The notes: generated by a model not told the origin, from the sequence alone. Positions 23,001-34,448 are shown, numbered from the stretch's first letter. The stretch: DNA of 64,000 nt from Sabellastarte sp. h YS-2021 (GCA_964017235.1 OZ024930.1:153574221-153638220), one strand, 5' to 3'. Program-made: numbers and translations.

Positions 23001-26000
23001 CCTGTAGTGAAAATTCCCAATAAATAATAAATTGGTATTAGGCTTTTTGGTAAAATCTGGTAATTAGGGAAAATCATGTCAACTAAATGGCTTAAAATTT
23101 ATGAAATAAATGATGCTCCCTTTTGATGTTGGTACACATATTACAAGTTAACTCAAAAAGCAGGCCCCATATTCACTAACATTGTTATTCTTAGCATGAG
23201 AATTTTTTCTCAGAATATATGCATTTTGTTAGAAAAAATTCTTAGAATAAAAAATATTTCTAACTTTTCAAAATTTCTGTAAAAAACAATTTTTTTTTTT
23301 TTTGCAAATTATATCTTGATGTTAATAACAAGCAATCAGTGCCTGTGAACGGGCTTGGTGTCAGCTGTGTGTTTTGAGTAACCGAGTAAAAGTGCCAGAA
23401 GAAAAGGACACAAAAGTTATGCCCTGGGAATGGTATTCAGAAGGAAAGTAACAAGGTAAAAGTTAGTAACTGTTTAGGTGTAAAAAGCAGGTCAAAAACC
23501 TATTTAAAGACAATACTGCAAAGCAATTGTTTTCGAGAGAAAATCCCTGCAATAGTCAATGAGAAAATAAGTGATTTAGTGCATGATTTCATAAATTTTA
23601 ATGCATTAAAAATTATTAAAAAAATTCCTAAAAAAATATAAGACAGATCCAGGTCTAATACTCACACAAGGGAATCTATTTGTGGCCTAGTACATATATG
23701 CAAGATATGAGAGAAATCCCTGCAATAGTCAATGAGAAAACTGTGATAAAGAGTTGAAATTTTCACACTTTTGGTGGGGGTACCTCCCTTGTAATGACTC
23801 TAGCAAACAGACAAAAAGACAGATTTGCATGCCTTGAACACTTTTTTCATCCTCGATAGATAAGGTATCTTTTAAAAAAATAGCATCAGAGATGCCAGTA
23901 CCCCACAGCCTGGGAAAATAGTTTTCAACACCATGAGATATAGAAGTAGTGAAACAGTACACAGATTGGGATACTTTCAGAGCAGTGTCAGTGTCCAAAT
24001 AATGTTTAAGTAGAGAAAATAACACCTAAGAGAAAGAAATTGCATGTAAAGAATAAGTATTAAAACAAGACAATTCAGTAAACTAAAAATTATGAAGCTT
24101 TAAGACTTCTCCCATTTTGGTTTTCATTTGTATGGTCGAATTATGGTTTGGATGTTTTGAATATTACCCATACATACAGATGTAGCAATACATGCTTTTA
24201 TGTGGAATTGGGGCAAAACCTGTGGCTCACTTGATGCAATACCATCTGTTACAATGGGAAGTTGCAAAAGTAAAACAGTTAATGACTTCTAATATGACTT
24301 TAACAGTGCTTAATCTACACCAAAATACACCCAATGGTGCAACAACGAAGATTCAAGTAAAAAGATAGAAGAGAGATATAAGAGAGATAAATAGTATCAG
24401 ATATCCTCGTAGAGACATAAAATAGCATCAGATATGCAAGATCAAATGTCAAATCCAGGTCACACCATGACGTTGCACACAAATAACCCTTGACCAATGT
24501 CCCTACCAAATATCAACTTCCTACACCTTATGGTTTCCAAAATATAGCTCAGACAAGGCATTATAGGTCAAGGTCACTACGGCAAGGTCAAAGGTCAAAT
24601 GAAGGTCACACCATGACATTGCACACCTACACCCCCCTAACCAATGTCCCTACCAAGTATCAACTTCCTACACCTTACAGTATCCGAGATATAGCCCGGA
24701 CAAGATTTCATAGGTCAAGGTCACTACGGCAAGGTCAAATCAAGGTCATGCCATGACGTTGACACCTACACCCCCTAACCAATGTCCCTACCAAGTATCA
24801 ACTTCCTACACCTTACAGTATCCGAGATATAGCCCGGGCAAGATTTTATAGGTCAAGGTCACTACGGCAAGGTCAAAGGTCAAATCAAGGTCAGACCATG
24901 ACGTTGCACACAAATAACCCTTGACCAATGTCCCTACCAAATATCAACTTCCTACACCTTATGGTTTCCTTACAGTATCCAAGATATAGCCCGGACAAGA
25001 TTTTATATGTCAAGGTCACTACGGCAAGATCAAAGGTCAAATCCAGGTCACACCATGACGTTGCACACAAATAACCCTTGACCAATGTCCCTACCAAATA
25101 TCAACTTCTTACACCTTATGGTTTCCAAAATATAGCCCAGACAAGGCATTATAGGTCAAGGTCACTACGGCAAGGTCAAAGGTCAAATCAAGGTCACACC
25201 ATGACATTGCACACCTACACCCCCCTAACCAATGTCCATACCAAGTATCAACTTCCTACACCTTACGATTTCAGTGATATAGCCCGGACAGGATTTTCAA
25301 ACTCAAGGTCACTACGGCAAGGTCAAATGTCAAATCAAGGTCAGACCATGACGTTGCACACCTACACCTCCTAACCAATGTCCCTACCAAGTATCAACTT
25401 CCTACACCTTACGGTTTCTGAGATACAGCCCGGACAAACTTTTTCCAGCCGCCCGCCCGCCCATCCAGACACCATTATGGGCTGTGGGGTAAAAACAGCA
25501 TGTCTCTAGGCCTTGTAGTTTTGGAGGAAAAATTGTTCACATGTACGTGTAATCCGCAGAGTGATGTCATAATGTCAGCTGATTGACAAGTCAGGTGACG
25601 TAAAAAACTGAAATGCTAATGCTACTTGTTTTTACACAGATATTCAATTAGTAATTTTTACCTTCAAAAGTCTGAAAATTCTCATAAATTAAAAAATTTT
25701 CATTGAGAAAATCTTCTTATTCCAAGAATTTTTCTTAGAAAATGGTTGTTTTCTCAAAAATCCTAAGAATAAGAATGTTACTGAATATGGGCCCTGCTCT
25801 TAATTTATAGATTTTTTTAAGTGACAAAATTTTATCAACATAGCATTTCACAACAACTCAACAGGCAACTATCAACTTACAATTACAATAAAAATGGGAT
25901 ACTTTCTAGATTTCTTTACACCAGACCATGATAAATTACACCTTTAAAAATACCGAAGAATCATTATTCATAAAGGTAAAGCCTGGGCAGTTTTGAATTC

Positions 26001-27443
26001 TACATACTTGATAGTCACTGCTGGTGCAACCATTGCATAACCTATACAAGTTCCTCCAAGGACAGTTCCAAGCTCCCACAGAAGGCTCACTACGGCACAT
26101 TCTACTGGTATCACCATACACAGGAAGCTGATACTGAGAGCTGTCTTAGTATTCCAACCAATAGCCCCGAGTAAAATGGTAGTCACCAAAGACACTAGCA
26201 CCAAGCGACGCGAGATCAAACTGAAATGGCGGACTCCTTTTGCTGCCATGATTTGATTCAGGTTGCGATTGTCTTCACTTAGGCTGTTGTAGGTGTCAAT
26301 ACATTGGGTTATTTTTCTAGAGAGTATCCAACATGTGGTGAAAAACACAAGGTGGTAACACAACCAGGTTAAACCAAAGGCAGTGAAGATAGGAATAACA
26401 ATAAACCACTCCTTGTGATTTGGAATCTGCTTTCCATTGATCACCAAGAAGGTCAACTGAATAGAAAATATAAACAATATAACCGCCTTCCTCACAAATG
26501 GATGCTTGAACAGCAAAAGCCGCCATCTTTCAAGCGTAGTGTGTGGTAAAAAGTACAGATCAATGATCGCTTCAAACGAAATCCGCCCAGTAAAACATAT
26601 CAGTGTAAAAAGATTGGGTTTTAAATTCAACAAGACTGGGAAATACAGTACTCCACTAATTATGATAAGGAAGAATAGATTAATTAATCCCAGTAATGAC
26701 TTTAATCTGATGCTTGTGACAGTAATCTGTAGTGACAGAATTAACAGTGATACAGAGAGAAAATCTTTCCCAGTGATAACTGAGGCAACTGCCATTCCAA
26801 GCATCTCAAGGCTGTCATATGTATCAATTAGAGTCAGTTCCCTGACAGTATTGAGTTTCAATATCCGTTCCACAATATTCCAGAACCATCTCACACACAG
26901 ACTGATAATTATTAAAATGTTCATAGTTTCTTCTTTTATTTCATTATGATTTGTACTGTGTTGAGTAAATGTTAATATTCCCATAATACATCCAATATAT
27001 AGTCTTGCCAGGCTATATCCAATGTCATTCTTTCCAAAATAATACACAAGAGCAGCAGCTATTGAGAATACAAATAACCCAGTGCAGGCTATGGCAATTA
27101 TAATGGTATCATTTGTGTACAGCCACCTTGTGTATAAACCTATCCCAAGCGCAATGAGCAATATCACACTGGATGAATAGCTGAACAGCTCTATCAGAGT
27201 GTTCATTCTAGAAGCCATTTTAATGAGATTCTGCACAGTAATCCAGAGTCTGCTCGGACAATTCACTGCATATCCTGGAATTCTTTTCAACAAATGCATA
27301 GGCACAGTTTTTTTCCAGTTACTGGTGTAGCGCTTCAACTTTTTCTTTGACCCACGAATGATAGTATTTATTGTGTCACTTGCTGCATGGTGAAACTTGA
27401 GAAGTTGTCCACGAGACATCTGCAAACCTAAACCAGCTTGCAA
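19514..27443 (-). CDS. TMEM168: Transmembrane protein 168, four coding exons
   Basis: Exons 26008-27443, 21758-21914, 20806-20923 and 19514-20067 join in frame (phases 2, 0, 1, all with GT-AG borders) to a protein of about 754 residues; the human protein has 697. Exon 1 encodes a Lys/Arg-rich N terminus and then many hydrophobic segments, beginning near residues 92-106 ([14 protein letters not shown]) and ending in [11 protein letters not shown] near residue 470. The C-terminal third, with [10 protein letters not shown] at 550-559 and RLILVLD at 595-601, resembles a caspase fold. The last residues, [10 protein letters not shown], match the end of vertebrate TMEM168 closely. The family is a multi-pass membrane protein of poorly known role. 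Start: Met1 (27443), Met9 (27419), Met49 (27299) and Met76 (27218) are all possible. A GTTTGCAG acceptor-like site lies just before Met9, so a 5' UTR intron could make Met9 the first. The 4.1-kb first intron is filled with nested repeats. Confidence 0.93.
20333..20745 (+). repeat. 143-bp tandem-core element, copy 2
   Basis: It begins TTTTTAGCCCACAGCCC and contains about three diverged monomers (GGAAGTTGATACTTGGTAGG at 20443 and later variants). It lies in TMEM168 intron 3, antisense to the gene. Compared with copy 3 it is short, so the array length varies between insertions. Confidence 0.8.
20806..20923 (-). CDS. TMEM168: TMEM168 coding exon 3
   Basis: Acceptor TCTTTACAG and donor GTGAGC flank 118 bp, read in phase 0 and leaving one base. 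It encodes [20 protein letters not shown] followed by [19 protein letters not shown]. Vertebrate TMEM168 has a His after YYSG in the place where caspases keep their catalytic His; here it is Ser. Confidence 0.93.
21758..21914 (-). CDS. TMEM168: TMEM168 coding exon 2
   Basis: Acceptor TTGACAG and donor GTAAGT flank 157 bp. With the two bases left from exon 1 it reads [20 protein letters not shown], then [20 protein letters not shown] and [12 protein letters not shown], matching the vertebrate region with IETYGCDYS. No stop is present in this frame. Confidence 0.93.
22060..22918 (+). repeat. 147-bp tandem-core element in TMEM168 intron 1
   Basis: Three monomers of about 147 bp are marked by CTCTATCTCKCACCGTTTCY (22316, 22466; diverged at 22172) and TTCAAGATGGCTGTCAAAAA. 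A long conserved 3' part (22520-22918) follows and ends GGGACACTCAATTAC. The same element stands reversed at 62126-63115, and its last 185 bp occur at 27925-28110. The reading frames inside are not conserved between copies, so it is non-coding. Confidence 0.8.
23320..25640 (+). repeat. Satellite-element family with CAGCTGAC hairpin, split copy
   Basis: The left part (23325-23880) matches the 5' and post-array parts of the 58190-61600 element: CAAGCAATCAGTGCC, GGACACAAAAGTTATGCCCT, GATCCAGGTCTAATACTCAC and GATAAGGTATCTTTTAAAA. The right part (25494-25640) holds ACAGCATGTCTCTAGGCC and the hairpin TGTCAGCTGA...TCAGGTGAC. The 154-bp array is nearly absent here. Between the two parts sits the 143-bp element (23880-25494). 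Confidence 0.75.
23880..25494 (-). repeat. 143-bp tandem-core element, copy 3 (seven monomers)
   Basis: Read on the minus strand the element starts TTTTACCCCACAGCCC at 25494. Seven monomers follow, marked by AATGTCCCTACCAAGTATCA and variants at about 24498, 24641, 24781, 24928, 25084, 25227 and 25376. The far end (23880-24060) also occurs at 31560-31740. Many monomers contain AGGTCAAGGTCA (for example 24565-24576) and AGGTCAAAGGTCA (24585-24597). Confidence 0.85.
26008..27443 (-). CDS. TMEM168: TMEM168 coding exon 1 (membrane part)
   Basis: The open frame runs 478 codons plus two bases to the donor GTATGT (26007 downwards). Family landmarks are KEETMNILI, the [11 protein letters not shown] segment, [14 protein letters not shown] and [17 protein letters not shown]. 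Reading beyond the donor gives only 13 unrelated residues, which supports this border. The upper border is uncertain because an acceptor at 27420 or 27459 is possible. Confidence 0.93.
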
Positions 27444-27924
27444 GCCGAGTGTCTATGCTGAAAAAAATAAAGTTAATTCTCTTGAAAGATTTAAGTAAAT
27501 GTACTTTTAAATTTTAAAGGAATAGTTTTTTTCCACAAAAGATAAATTATCCGAACAAGTTCATTAAACTCTCAGTAGTCTAAAATAAATTTATGTCACA
27601 TGATGTCTTCTTTAGTTTTTTGAAAATGGTGATTAGGACAGGACAAAGGCATTGTGGATAGTAGTCAAAAGTTCAAATAAAGGGAACATCAGCATGTACA
27701 TATCTTCAAACACCATGACAACTGTCAGGTCCAACTGATAAGGTGAGTCTGAGAATATAGTTTCTCAGGGAATTTGGTTAGTGCTACAATTATTTACAAT
27801 TTTTTTTCTATAATTTCCTGTTAAAGCCACTTACTTTAAACATGTGTTCAGGTTTTCTACTACACTAAATATGAGCATACCATGTTACATTAAGTACATG
27901 AAGAGATAATGTGGATAACAATTC
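27444..27924. other. TMEM168 5' flank
   Basis: This should hold the 5' UTR, promoter or a first intron of TMEM168. No TATA box, CpG-rich block or upstream exon can be named with confidence. Confidence 0.4.
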
Positions 27925-28110
27925 ACAATTTGATTCACCATATTCAGAAATTTTTCCCAGGGCTACTACATATGTGTATTAAATTTGAAGTGAATCTGCA
28001 CAGTGGTTGCAGAATTATAAGCAATAGAAAATGCGGGAGCCAGCAGAGCTGGCGGACCCTCTCTCCCCTGAATACAAATGGGACACTTAATAACTAAGAT
28101 GAGATCAGAG
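27925..28110 (+). repeat. 3' end of the 147-bp element family
   Basis: CACCATATTCAGAAATTTTT through GGGACACTTAATAAC matches the last part of 22720-22918 and, reversed, 62126-62290. No tandem core remains. A near-palindrome around AGCCAGCAGAGCTGGCGG lies close to the end, as in the other copies (GAGTGGCTCCGCCAGCTCCC). Confidence 0.75.
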
Positions 28111-28379
28111 GGAATATGGGAAGTGCAGAACTTGATTACTGATATTGAGCTTGTAAACACATATAAAATTCTACATATGCTTTTCAAGTTTTTCCAGTTG
28201 CTCATTATTTGTACCCAATACTTTTAACTTCAAACATATGTAACTATTAACATATGTACAGTTGTACATTCCAGTCATAACTATTAAACTGCATATCAAA
28301 TAATGTTTTCATCACTTATGTATGCTTATACTTGTTACCTGTACAACTGTTTTGGTGGGTTTGAAATAAATAGTTTTTA

Positions 28380-28465
28380 ATTTTTTTCCATTTTTCCGGT
28401 TTCTTCCAATTTTTTCCACCAGAAAGGAAAAAAAAGTGGGTTTTTTCCCGGAAAAAAACCCAACC
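28380..28465. repeat. Low-complexity foldback
   Basis: A T-rich stretch with CCATTTTTCCGG and TTCCACC is followed by its near complement, GGTTTTTTCCCGGAAAAAAACCC. It is low complexity and may be a decayed small foldback. Confidence 0.4.
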
Positions 28466-28999
28466 CTGCCAAAAAATATAATATTCATATTTCAGTAATG
28501 TGAACAAATTCATAAAATTTACAAATTCTGACACAAGGGCTGTTCTTTTGTAAACTGTATACTCACTGGTTATGTTTCAATTTAGGGGACCTAGCAACAA
28601 AACCATTTTAGATTTATTAAAACACTAAAAAGAGGTTAACCATCAAAAGTTTAATTGCATCCATATAAATAACTAGACTAAGGACGCATCTGTGGCCAGA
28701 TGCTGGATGTATCCACCGACAAAGGCCAACTAACATAGTTTAGAAGATAAACAGCATTTTTCATTAATAAGCAAGCTGAAAGCACTTTTAAGTTTGGCTA
28801 CCCTTATTTGACCCTGTAACAGGGGCCCAAGGTGAAGTCTGACCACATCAAAAGATTCGCAGCCCATGATTTCCTATAAGTCGTTTTCACATTGCAAACC
28901 TCTAGGACCAATAAGCAGCAGGTGGGGCTAAGGTGAAATCTGACCACATGAAAAGATTTGCAGCCCATGACTTCCTCTAAGTTGTTTTCATATTAATGA

Positions 29000-29860
29000 G
29001 TTATTTGAGAAATACTGGCTATCTGCAATAATTCTAGAGATAACTCGAATTTACTCATTTTCAGTAGGTGAGTAATTACCTACGGGTCTGGAACTTCACC
29101 ATGTGAAAGCTCTCCCAAAAGTAGATGAATGAGTTATTTGATAAGAATTGGATATCTGCAATACTTTTAGAGGTAATTAGCATTTACTCATTTTGAGTAG
29201 GTGAATAATTAGCTACAGGTCTAAAACTTCACCAAGTGAAAGGTCTCCCAAAAGTAGGTGAAGGAGTTATTTGACAAAAATTGGCTATCTGCAATACTTT
29301 TAGAGATAATTTGCATTTACTCATTTTCAGTAGGTGAGTAATTACCTACGGGTCTGAAACTTCACCAAGTGAAAGCTCTCCCAAAAGTAGGTGAAGGAGT
29401 TATTTGACAAAAATTGGCTATCTGCAATACTTTTAGAGATAATTTGCATTTACTCATTTTGAGTAGGTGAATAATTACCTACAGGTCTCAAACTTCACCA
29501 TGTGAAAGCTCTCCCAAAAGTAGATGAATGAGTTATTTGATAAGAATTGGATATCTGCAATACTTTTAGAGATAATTTGCATTTACTCATTTTCAGTAGG
29601 TGAGTAATTACCTACGGGTCTGAAACTTCACCAAGTGAAAGCTCTCCCAAAAGTAGGTGAATGAGTTATTTGAAAGAAATTGGCTATCTGCAATACTTTT
29701 AGAGATAATTCGCATTTACTCATTTTGAGTAGGTGAGTAATTACCTACAGGTCTGGAACTTCAGCATGTGAAAGCTCTCCCAAAAGTAGGTGAATGAGTT
29801 ATTTAAGAAAAATTTGCTATCTGCAATACTTTTAGAGAAAATGCAGAATTACTCATTTTT
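29000..29860 (+). repeat. 132-bp tandem array, seven monomers
   Basis: Monomers of 130-133 bp are marked by GAGTTATTTGA at about 28998, 29130, 29264, 29397, 29529, 29662 and 29795. Each contains TACTCATTTTSAGTAGGTGA, GGTCTGRAACTTCACCA and CTCCCAAAAGTAG. Alternate copies are more alike, which suggests a dimeric higher-order unit. Confidence 0.9.
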
Positions 29861-30179
29861 AGTAGGCAAGTAATCTAGCCAGAGGCCTAATTTAGACATA
29901 AAGCCTACCAATAGAATACTGTGGTGCACCCTCTAATATACCTTGCAAACTTGAGGAGGCTAGCTATAATATTTTTTTTCGTTAGAGCGGTAATGGTGAA
30001 ATCTCTCTACACACTGCGGCTATCCAGTGGATACAATGATTTACTCAACAGTGAGAACCTGAAAGTAGATCTTGGTAAGCTATACCATGACATAGAAGTC
30101 TGCAATTTCACTCTGTTATAGCTGACCAAAAATTATGTGAATAACATATTTAAACAAAATACTGTAAATGTAATAGTTT

Positions 30180-31140
30180 TCACGTTATAACTGATTTACT
30201 CAACAGTGATAACCTCAAAGTAGCTATTACTCAGCTATGCAATGAGCTACATGTCTGAATTTTTTCTATGTTATAGCTGACCCAAAATTAGGTGAACAAC
30301 ATATTTAAGCAAAATACTGTAAATGCAATAGTTTTCAAGTTACAACTGATTTACTCAATAGTGAGAACCTGAAAATAGCTATTGCTCAGCTATGCCATGA
30401 GCTATAAGTCTGTAATTTCACGATGTTATAGCTGACCCAAAAGTAGGTGAACAACATATTTTAACAAAATACTCCAAATGCAATATTTTTCAAGTTACAA
30501 GTCATTTACTCAACAGTCAGTACCTGAAAATAGCTATTGCTCAGTTGTGCCATGAGCTACAGGTCTGTAATTTCACTATGTTATAGCTGACCCAAAAGTA
30601 GCTGAATAACATATTTACACAAATTTCTGTAAATGCAATAGTTTTCCAATTACAACTGATTTACTCAACAGTGTGAACTTCAAAGTAGCTATTACTCAGC
30701 TATGCAATGAGCCACAGGTCTGGAACTTCACTATGTTATAGCTGACTCCGAAATAGGTGAATAACATATTGAAACAAAATACTCTAAATGTAATACTTTT
30801 GAAGTTATAAGTAATTTACTCAACAGTGATAACCTAAAAGTAGCTATTACTCAGCTATGCCATGAGCTACAGGTCTGAAATTTTACTATGTTATAGCTGA
30901 CCCAAAAGTAGCTGAATAACATATTTATACAAAATTGTGTAAATGCAATAGTTTTCAAGTTACAAGTGATTTTACTCATGATGGAAGTTACTGAAAAGCC
31001 CAAAAGTAGCTATTACTCACTTAGCTATTGAGACAGACACCCAAGTTACTCACCATGTTGTAGCTATGAAAAAAGTAGCTGAATAACATATTTTAACAAA
31101 ATGCTCTAAATGCAACACTTTTCAAGTTATAAGTGATTTA
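30180..31140 (+). repeat. 154-bp tandem array, about six monomers
   Basis: Monomers start with TGATTTACTCAACAGTGA near 30190, 30344, 30500, 30656, 30812 and 30965. They share TAGCTATTRCTCAGCTATGC, ATGTTATAGCTGACCCAAAA and AATGCAATAGTTTTCAAGTT. The same monomer fills 31980-32480 and, reversed, 58600-61430. Confidence 0.9.
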
Positions 31141-31559
31141 GTGCATGATTTCATGACTTTTAATGCTTTTTAGACATTTTTGTCTACCACAGGCCTAATT
31201 TAGACATAAAGCCTACCAAAAAGATAGGGTGGCGAGTCCTCTAGCATACCAAGCCACCTGCCAAATATGAAAGAAATCTGGAAAGAAATGTGGACTGTAG
31301 GTCGCTAACAAGCAATATTCCACATTTTAGACATTTGTGTCTACCACAGGCCTAATTTAGACATAAAGCCTACCAAAAAGACAGGGTGGCAAGTCCTCTA
31401 CCATATCAAGCCACCTGCCAAATATGAAAGAAATCCGGAAAGAAATGTGGACTGTAGGTCGCTAACAAGAAATCTCTGCGGACGCGGATGCGGACGAGGG
31501 CACGGACGACAACGATGATGAATCCATAGTATCCCCGCTTCGCGTCGGGGATACAATTA

Positions 31560-33050
31560 CATACAAAATAGCCTCAGAGATGCCCATACCCCACAGCCTG
31601 TGGAAATAGTGTTCAACACCATAAGATATACAAGTAGTACAAAGATCGCGATACTTTCAGAGCAGTGAAGGTTATATAAAGGTCCAAATAATGTTTAAGT
31701 AGAGAAAATAATGTCTAAGAGAAAAAAATATACGTAAAGAACTAAAGATGAAGTATTAAAACAATTCAATAGCAAGATGACAGCATTAATCAGTAAAATA
31801 ACAAGCAATCAGTGCCCATGAAGAGGGCTCTATGTCGTGTCAGCTTACTGTGTGTTTTGAGTTTCTGAGTAGAAATGAAAGAAGAAAAGGACACAAAAGT
31901 TATGCCCTGCAAATGGTATTCAGAATTAAAGTACAAAGTTAACTGTTAAGATGTATAAGTAGGTGAAAAACAGATTTAAAGAAAATACTGTAAATGTAAT
32001 AGTTTTCAAGTTACAACTGAGTTACTCAACAGTAAAAATCTCAAAGTACTTTTGCTCAGCTATGCAATGAACTACAGGTCCGCGATTTTACTATGTTACA
32101 ACTCACCCAAGTGTACGTGAATAACTTATTAAAAGAAAGTTGTCTCTAAATGCAACAGCTTTCAATTACAATTGATTTACTCAATAGTGAAAACTTGAGA
32201 GTAGCTATTACTCAGCTATGCAATGAGCTACAGGTCTGCAATTTTCACTATGTTATACCTGACCCATAAGTAGGTGAATAATATATTTAAACAAAATTCT
32301 CTAAATGCAATAATTTTCAAGTTTCAGCTGATTTACTCAACAGTGAGAATCTCCAAAGTAGCTATTGCTCAGCTATGCAATGAGCTACAAATCTGCAATT
32401 TTAATATGTTATAGCTAACCCAAAAGTAGGTGAATAATATATTTTAACAAAATGCTCATAATGCAATACTTTTCAGGTTATAAATGATTTTAGTACATGA
32501 TTTCATGAATTTTAGTGCATTAAAAATTACTTTAAAAATTCATAAAAATATAATTAAGAAAGATCCAGGCCTGATACTCACACAAGGGAATCTACTTGTA
32601 AACAATGTCCCCACCAAGTATCAACTTCTTACACCTTGCGGTTTCCATGATATAGCCTGGACAAGATGTTATAAGTCAAGGTCACTACAGCAAGGTCAAA
32701 TCAAGGTCACACCATGATGTTGCACACCTACACCCCCTAACCAATGTCCCTACCAAGTATCAACTTCCTACACCTTACAGTTTCCGAGACATAGCCTTGC
32801 CACTATGGCAAGGTCAAATCAAGGTGACACCATCTGACGTTGCACACCTATAACCTCCCACCAATGTCGCTACCAAGTATCGATTTCCTACACCTTACGG
32901 TTTTTGAGATATAGCATGGACAAAATTTTAAGTTTATAGTTTTTGAGATACAGCCCAAACAAACTTTTTCCCGCTGCCCACCCATCTGGAAGCCATGGGT
33001 GAAAACTATACCCACACAGGCTTTAAAGAGTGTGGGGTAAAAATTCAACT
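31560..33050. repeat. Mosaic of two tandem-core families
   Basis: 31560-31740 equals the far end of the 143-bp element (compare 23880-24060). 31800-32590 is the satellite family with CAAGCAATCAGTGCCCATGA, about three 154-bp monomers and GATCCAGGCCTGATACTCAC. 32595-33045 holds three reversed 143-bp monomers ending in GTGTGGGGTAAAAA. The order is the same as in the nest at 23.3-25.5 kb but cut differently, pointing to insertion of one family into another followed by deletion. Confidence 0.7.
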
Positions 33051-34440
33051 CAAATGAAAACCTGACCAGATGAAGTTCAAATACAAACAAAACCTATAAA
33101 TCTCTAGAATAATATATAATAGAATTATGGAAACTGAAACAGGTACTTGTATATTATAATAGGTATGGCAGTGGTCACTAGATGGTGCTTGCGGGTCATC
33201 TTTGATTGTTTACCAACAGTCAACCTCAGAAGTGTGGTAAATACTGCCCCTCAAAAAATGGCCTTTTTATACATTTAAACAACAAGACATATTCATTTTT
33301 AGCTGGATTCATTTAGCATACACCCATGCGTTCCTGTTCTGGTGCAGTTGAAGTGAATATGGCCTTCAAATCGAGGTAAGATTCAGTAATAAAATGTTTG
33401 TTAAAAATAAACAAGTACACAAAGCATATACATTCATTTGTTTTGTGTCATAGTGAAGTATAAACATTATACTTTTCATATTAACAACCCAAAACACAGT
33501 AGATAGAGGGAAAATATGAATATTTATGTGAGTTTGAAGAGAGGTCCACAAAGACTTTGGGGCTATTTTTTTGTAGACTCAGTGACCGTCAATTAACCCC
33601 CACAATATGCTGCATGCCAAACTAAAACTTGATGTCCAGAATAAACCTAAGACCTTCTGTGGCTTTTTATGCATTTTGTTGTTGTTTTAATACCATGTAT
33701 AAGGATGTTTTAATGGTGAGATTAATTTATGTTTCACATTGAACATTCAGTTTGATGCTTTAACATTGTTTGGTGTGATGAGTTTCATTCAGGCACTAAA
33801 TTTAATATTCATTTACACATCATTTGAAAGCTTAATTATTTTCATTGTGTTCTAGTGTTAAACAAGATACTTGAAATACAAGTTTGTAAAAAAAGATAGT
33901 AAAATAATAATTTTATTTCAGAAGTTTCAGGCATCAGCCTTACATTTTTATCCATTAATAGTTAATGGATTAATACACTAGGTCATGTGTTTGAATCCAG
34001 CCCCTACCACAAGTGGCTCAGACAGGTCCTGATTGTGATATAATGATTACACTGGTATGAACCTAGCTGTTGAAAGGAACTGAAACACCAGTTTAACCTT
34101 GTTTATTTTATATTAAAGGGATCTACTGATGATGATTACAGCTGACTTTCTATGTCTGGACTGATGGAAGCTGGTTTTCCCCAAAGGCAAGTTTACATAT
34201 GACTTTCTGTTATAAACTCAAGTCATCCTTTACTGTTGTTCTTATGCTTTTTCTCAAATTTATGACATATTTTAGCTCAAAACATTCACAGAACTGAACC
34301 TACAGATGGTATTTTGTTGTTTGAATGTCACAATGAGAAACCCACTTGGGCAATAATTGGGCAATATTTTGATACTTTACGGTAATATTCAGGAAAAATT
34401 ATCACTTAATTTACCCAACTAGCTTAGTTTAATCATAGGA
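33051..34440. other. No certain gene
   Basis: Unique-looking DNA. A possible tiny first exon (ATGGCCTTCAAATCGAG at 33359-33375, before GTAAGA) is noted under findings. I see no supported coding gene and no named repeat. Confidence 0.4.
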
Positions 34441-34448
34441 CACTTTTA

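Larger units (their letters stand above)
23163..25794. repeat. Outer foldback element in TMEM168 intron 1
   Basis: GGCCCCATATTCACTAACAT and following bases at 23163-23215 mirror 25740-25794 (ATGTTACTGAATATGGGCCC read in complement), with the TTATTCTTAG block conserved. The two arms enclose the satellite-cored element 23320-25640. The family has no coding content; a TIR-type MITE origin is likely. Confidence 0.7.
28680..31554 (+). repeat. Composite tandem-core element with terminal hairpin
   Basis: The head (28680-28990) shares AAAAGATTCGCAGCCCATGA with 4480-4530. It carries two different arrays (29000-29860 and 30180-31140), a duplicated 150-bp linker (31140-31310 and 31320-31470, with TAGACATAAAGCCTACCAAA), a GC-rich GGACGCGGATGCGGACG block and the terminal hairpin 31529-31554 (GTATCCCCG...CGGGGATAC). 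The 12.78-kb and 55.15-kb repeats share the end design. Helitron-like elements end in such hairpins, but no CTRR end is seen, so the class is open. Confidence 0.7.

Noticed and set aside
23729-24025. Open frame with an acceptor-like upstream site, first considered as a TMEM168 exon ([20 protein letters not shown]...)
   Set aside because: The same DNA, with indels that break the frame, occurs at 31560-31740 as part of the 143-bp element. TMEM168 exons 1 and 2 join in phase without it.
24490-25374. Similar plus-strand frames of 88 and 98 codons ([14 protein letters not shown]...)
   Set aside because: They are translations of the 143-bp monomer; frames start and stop with the repeat and other monomers carry stops.
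26506-26949. 147-codon plus-strand frame
   Set aside because: It lies antisense within the long TMEM168 exon 1 and has no family resemblance.
33172-33200. CTCF-like site (TCACTAGATGGTGCT)
   Set aside because: It is only a partial match to the vertebrate consensus, with no supporting context.
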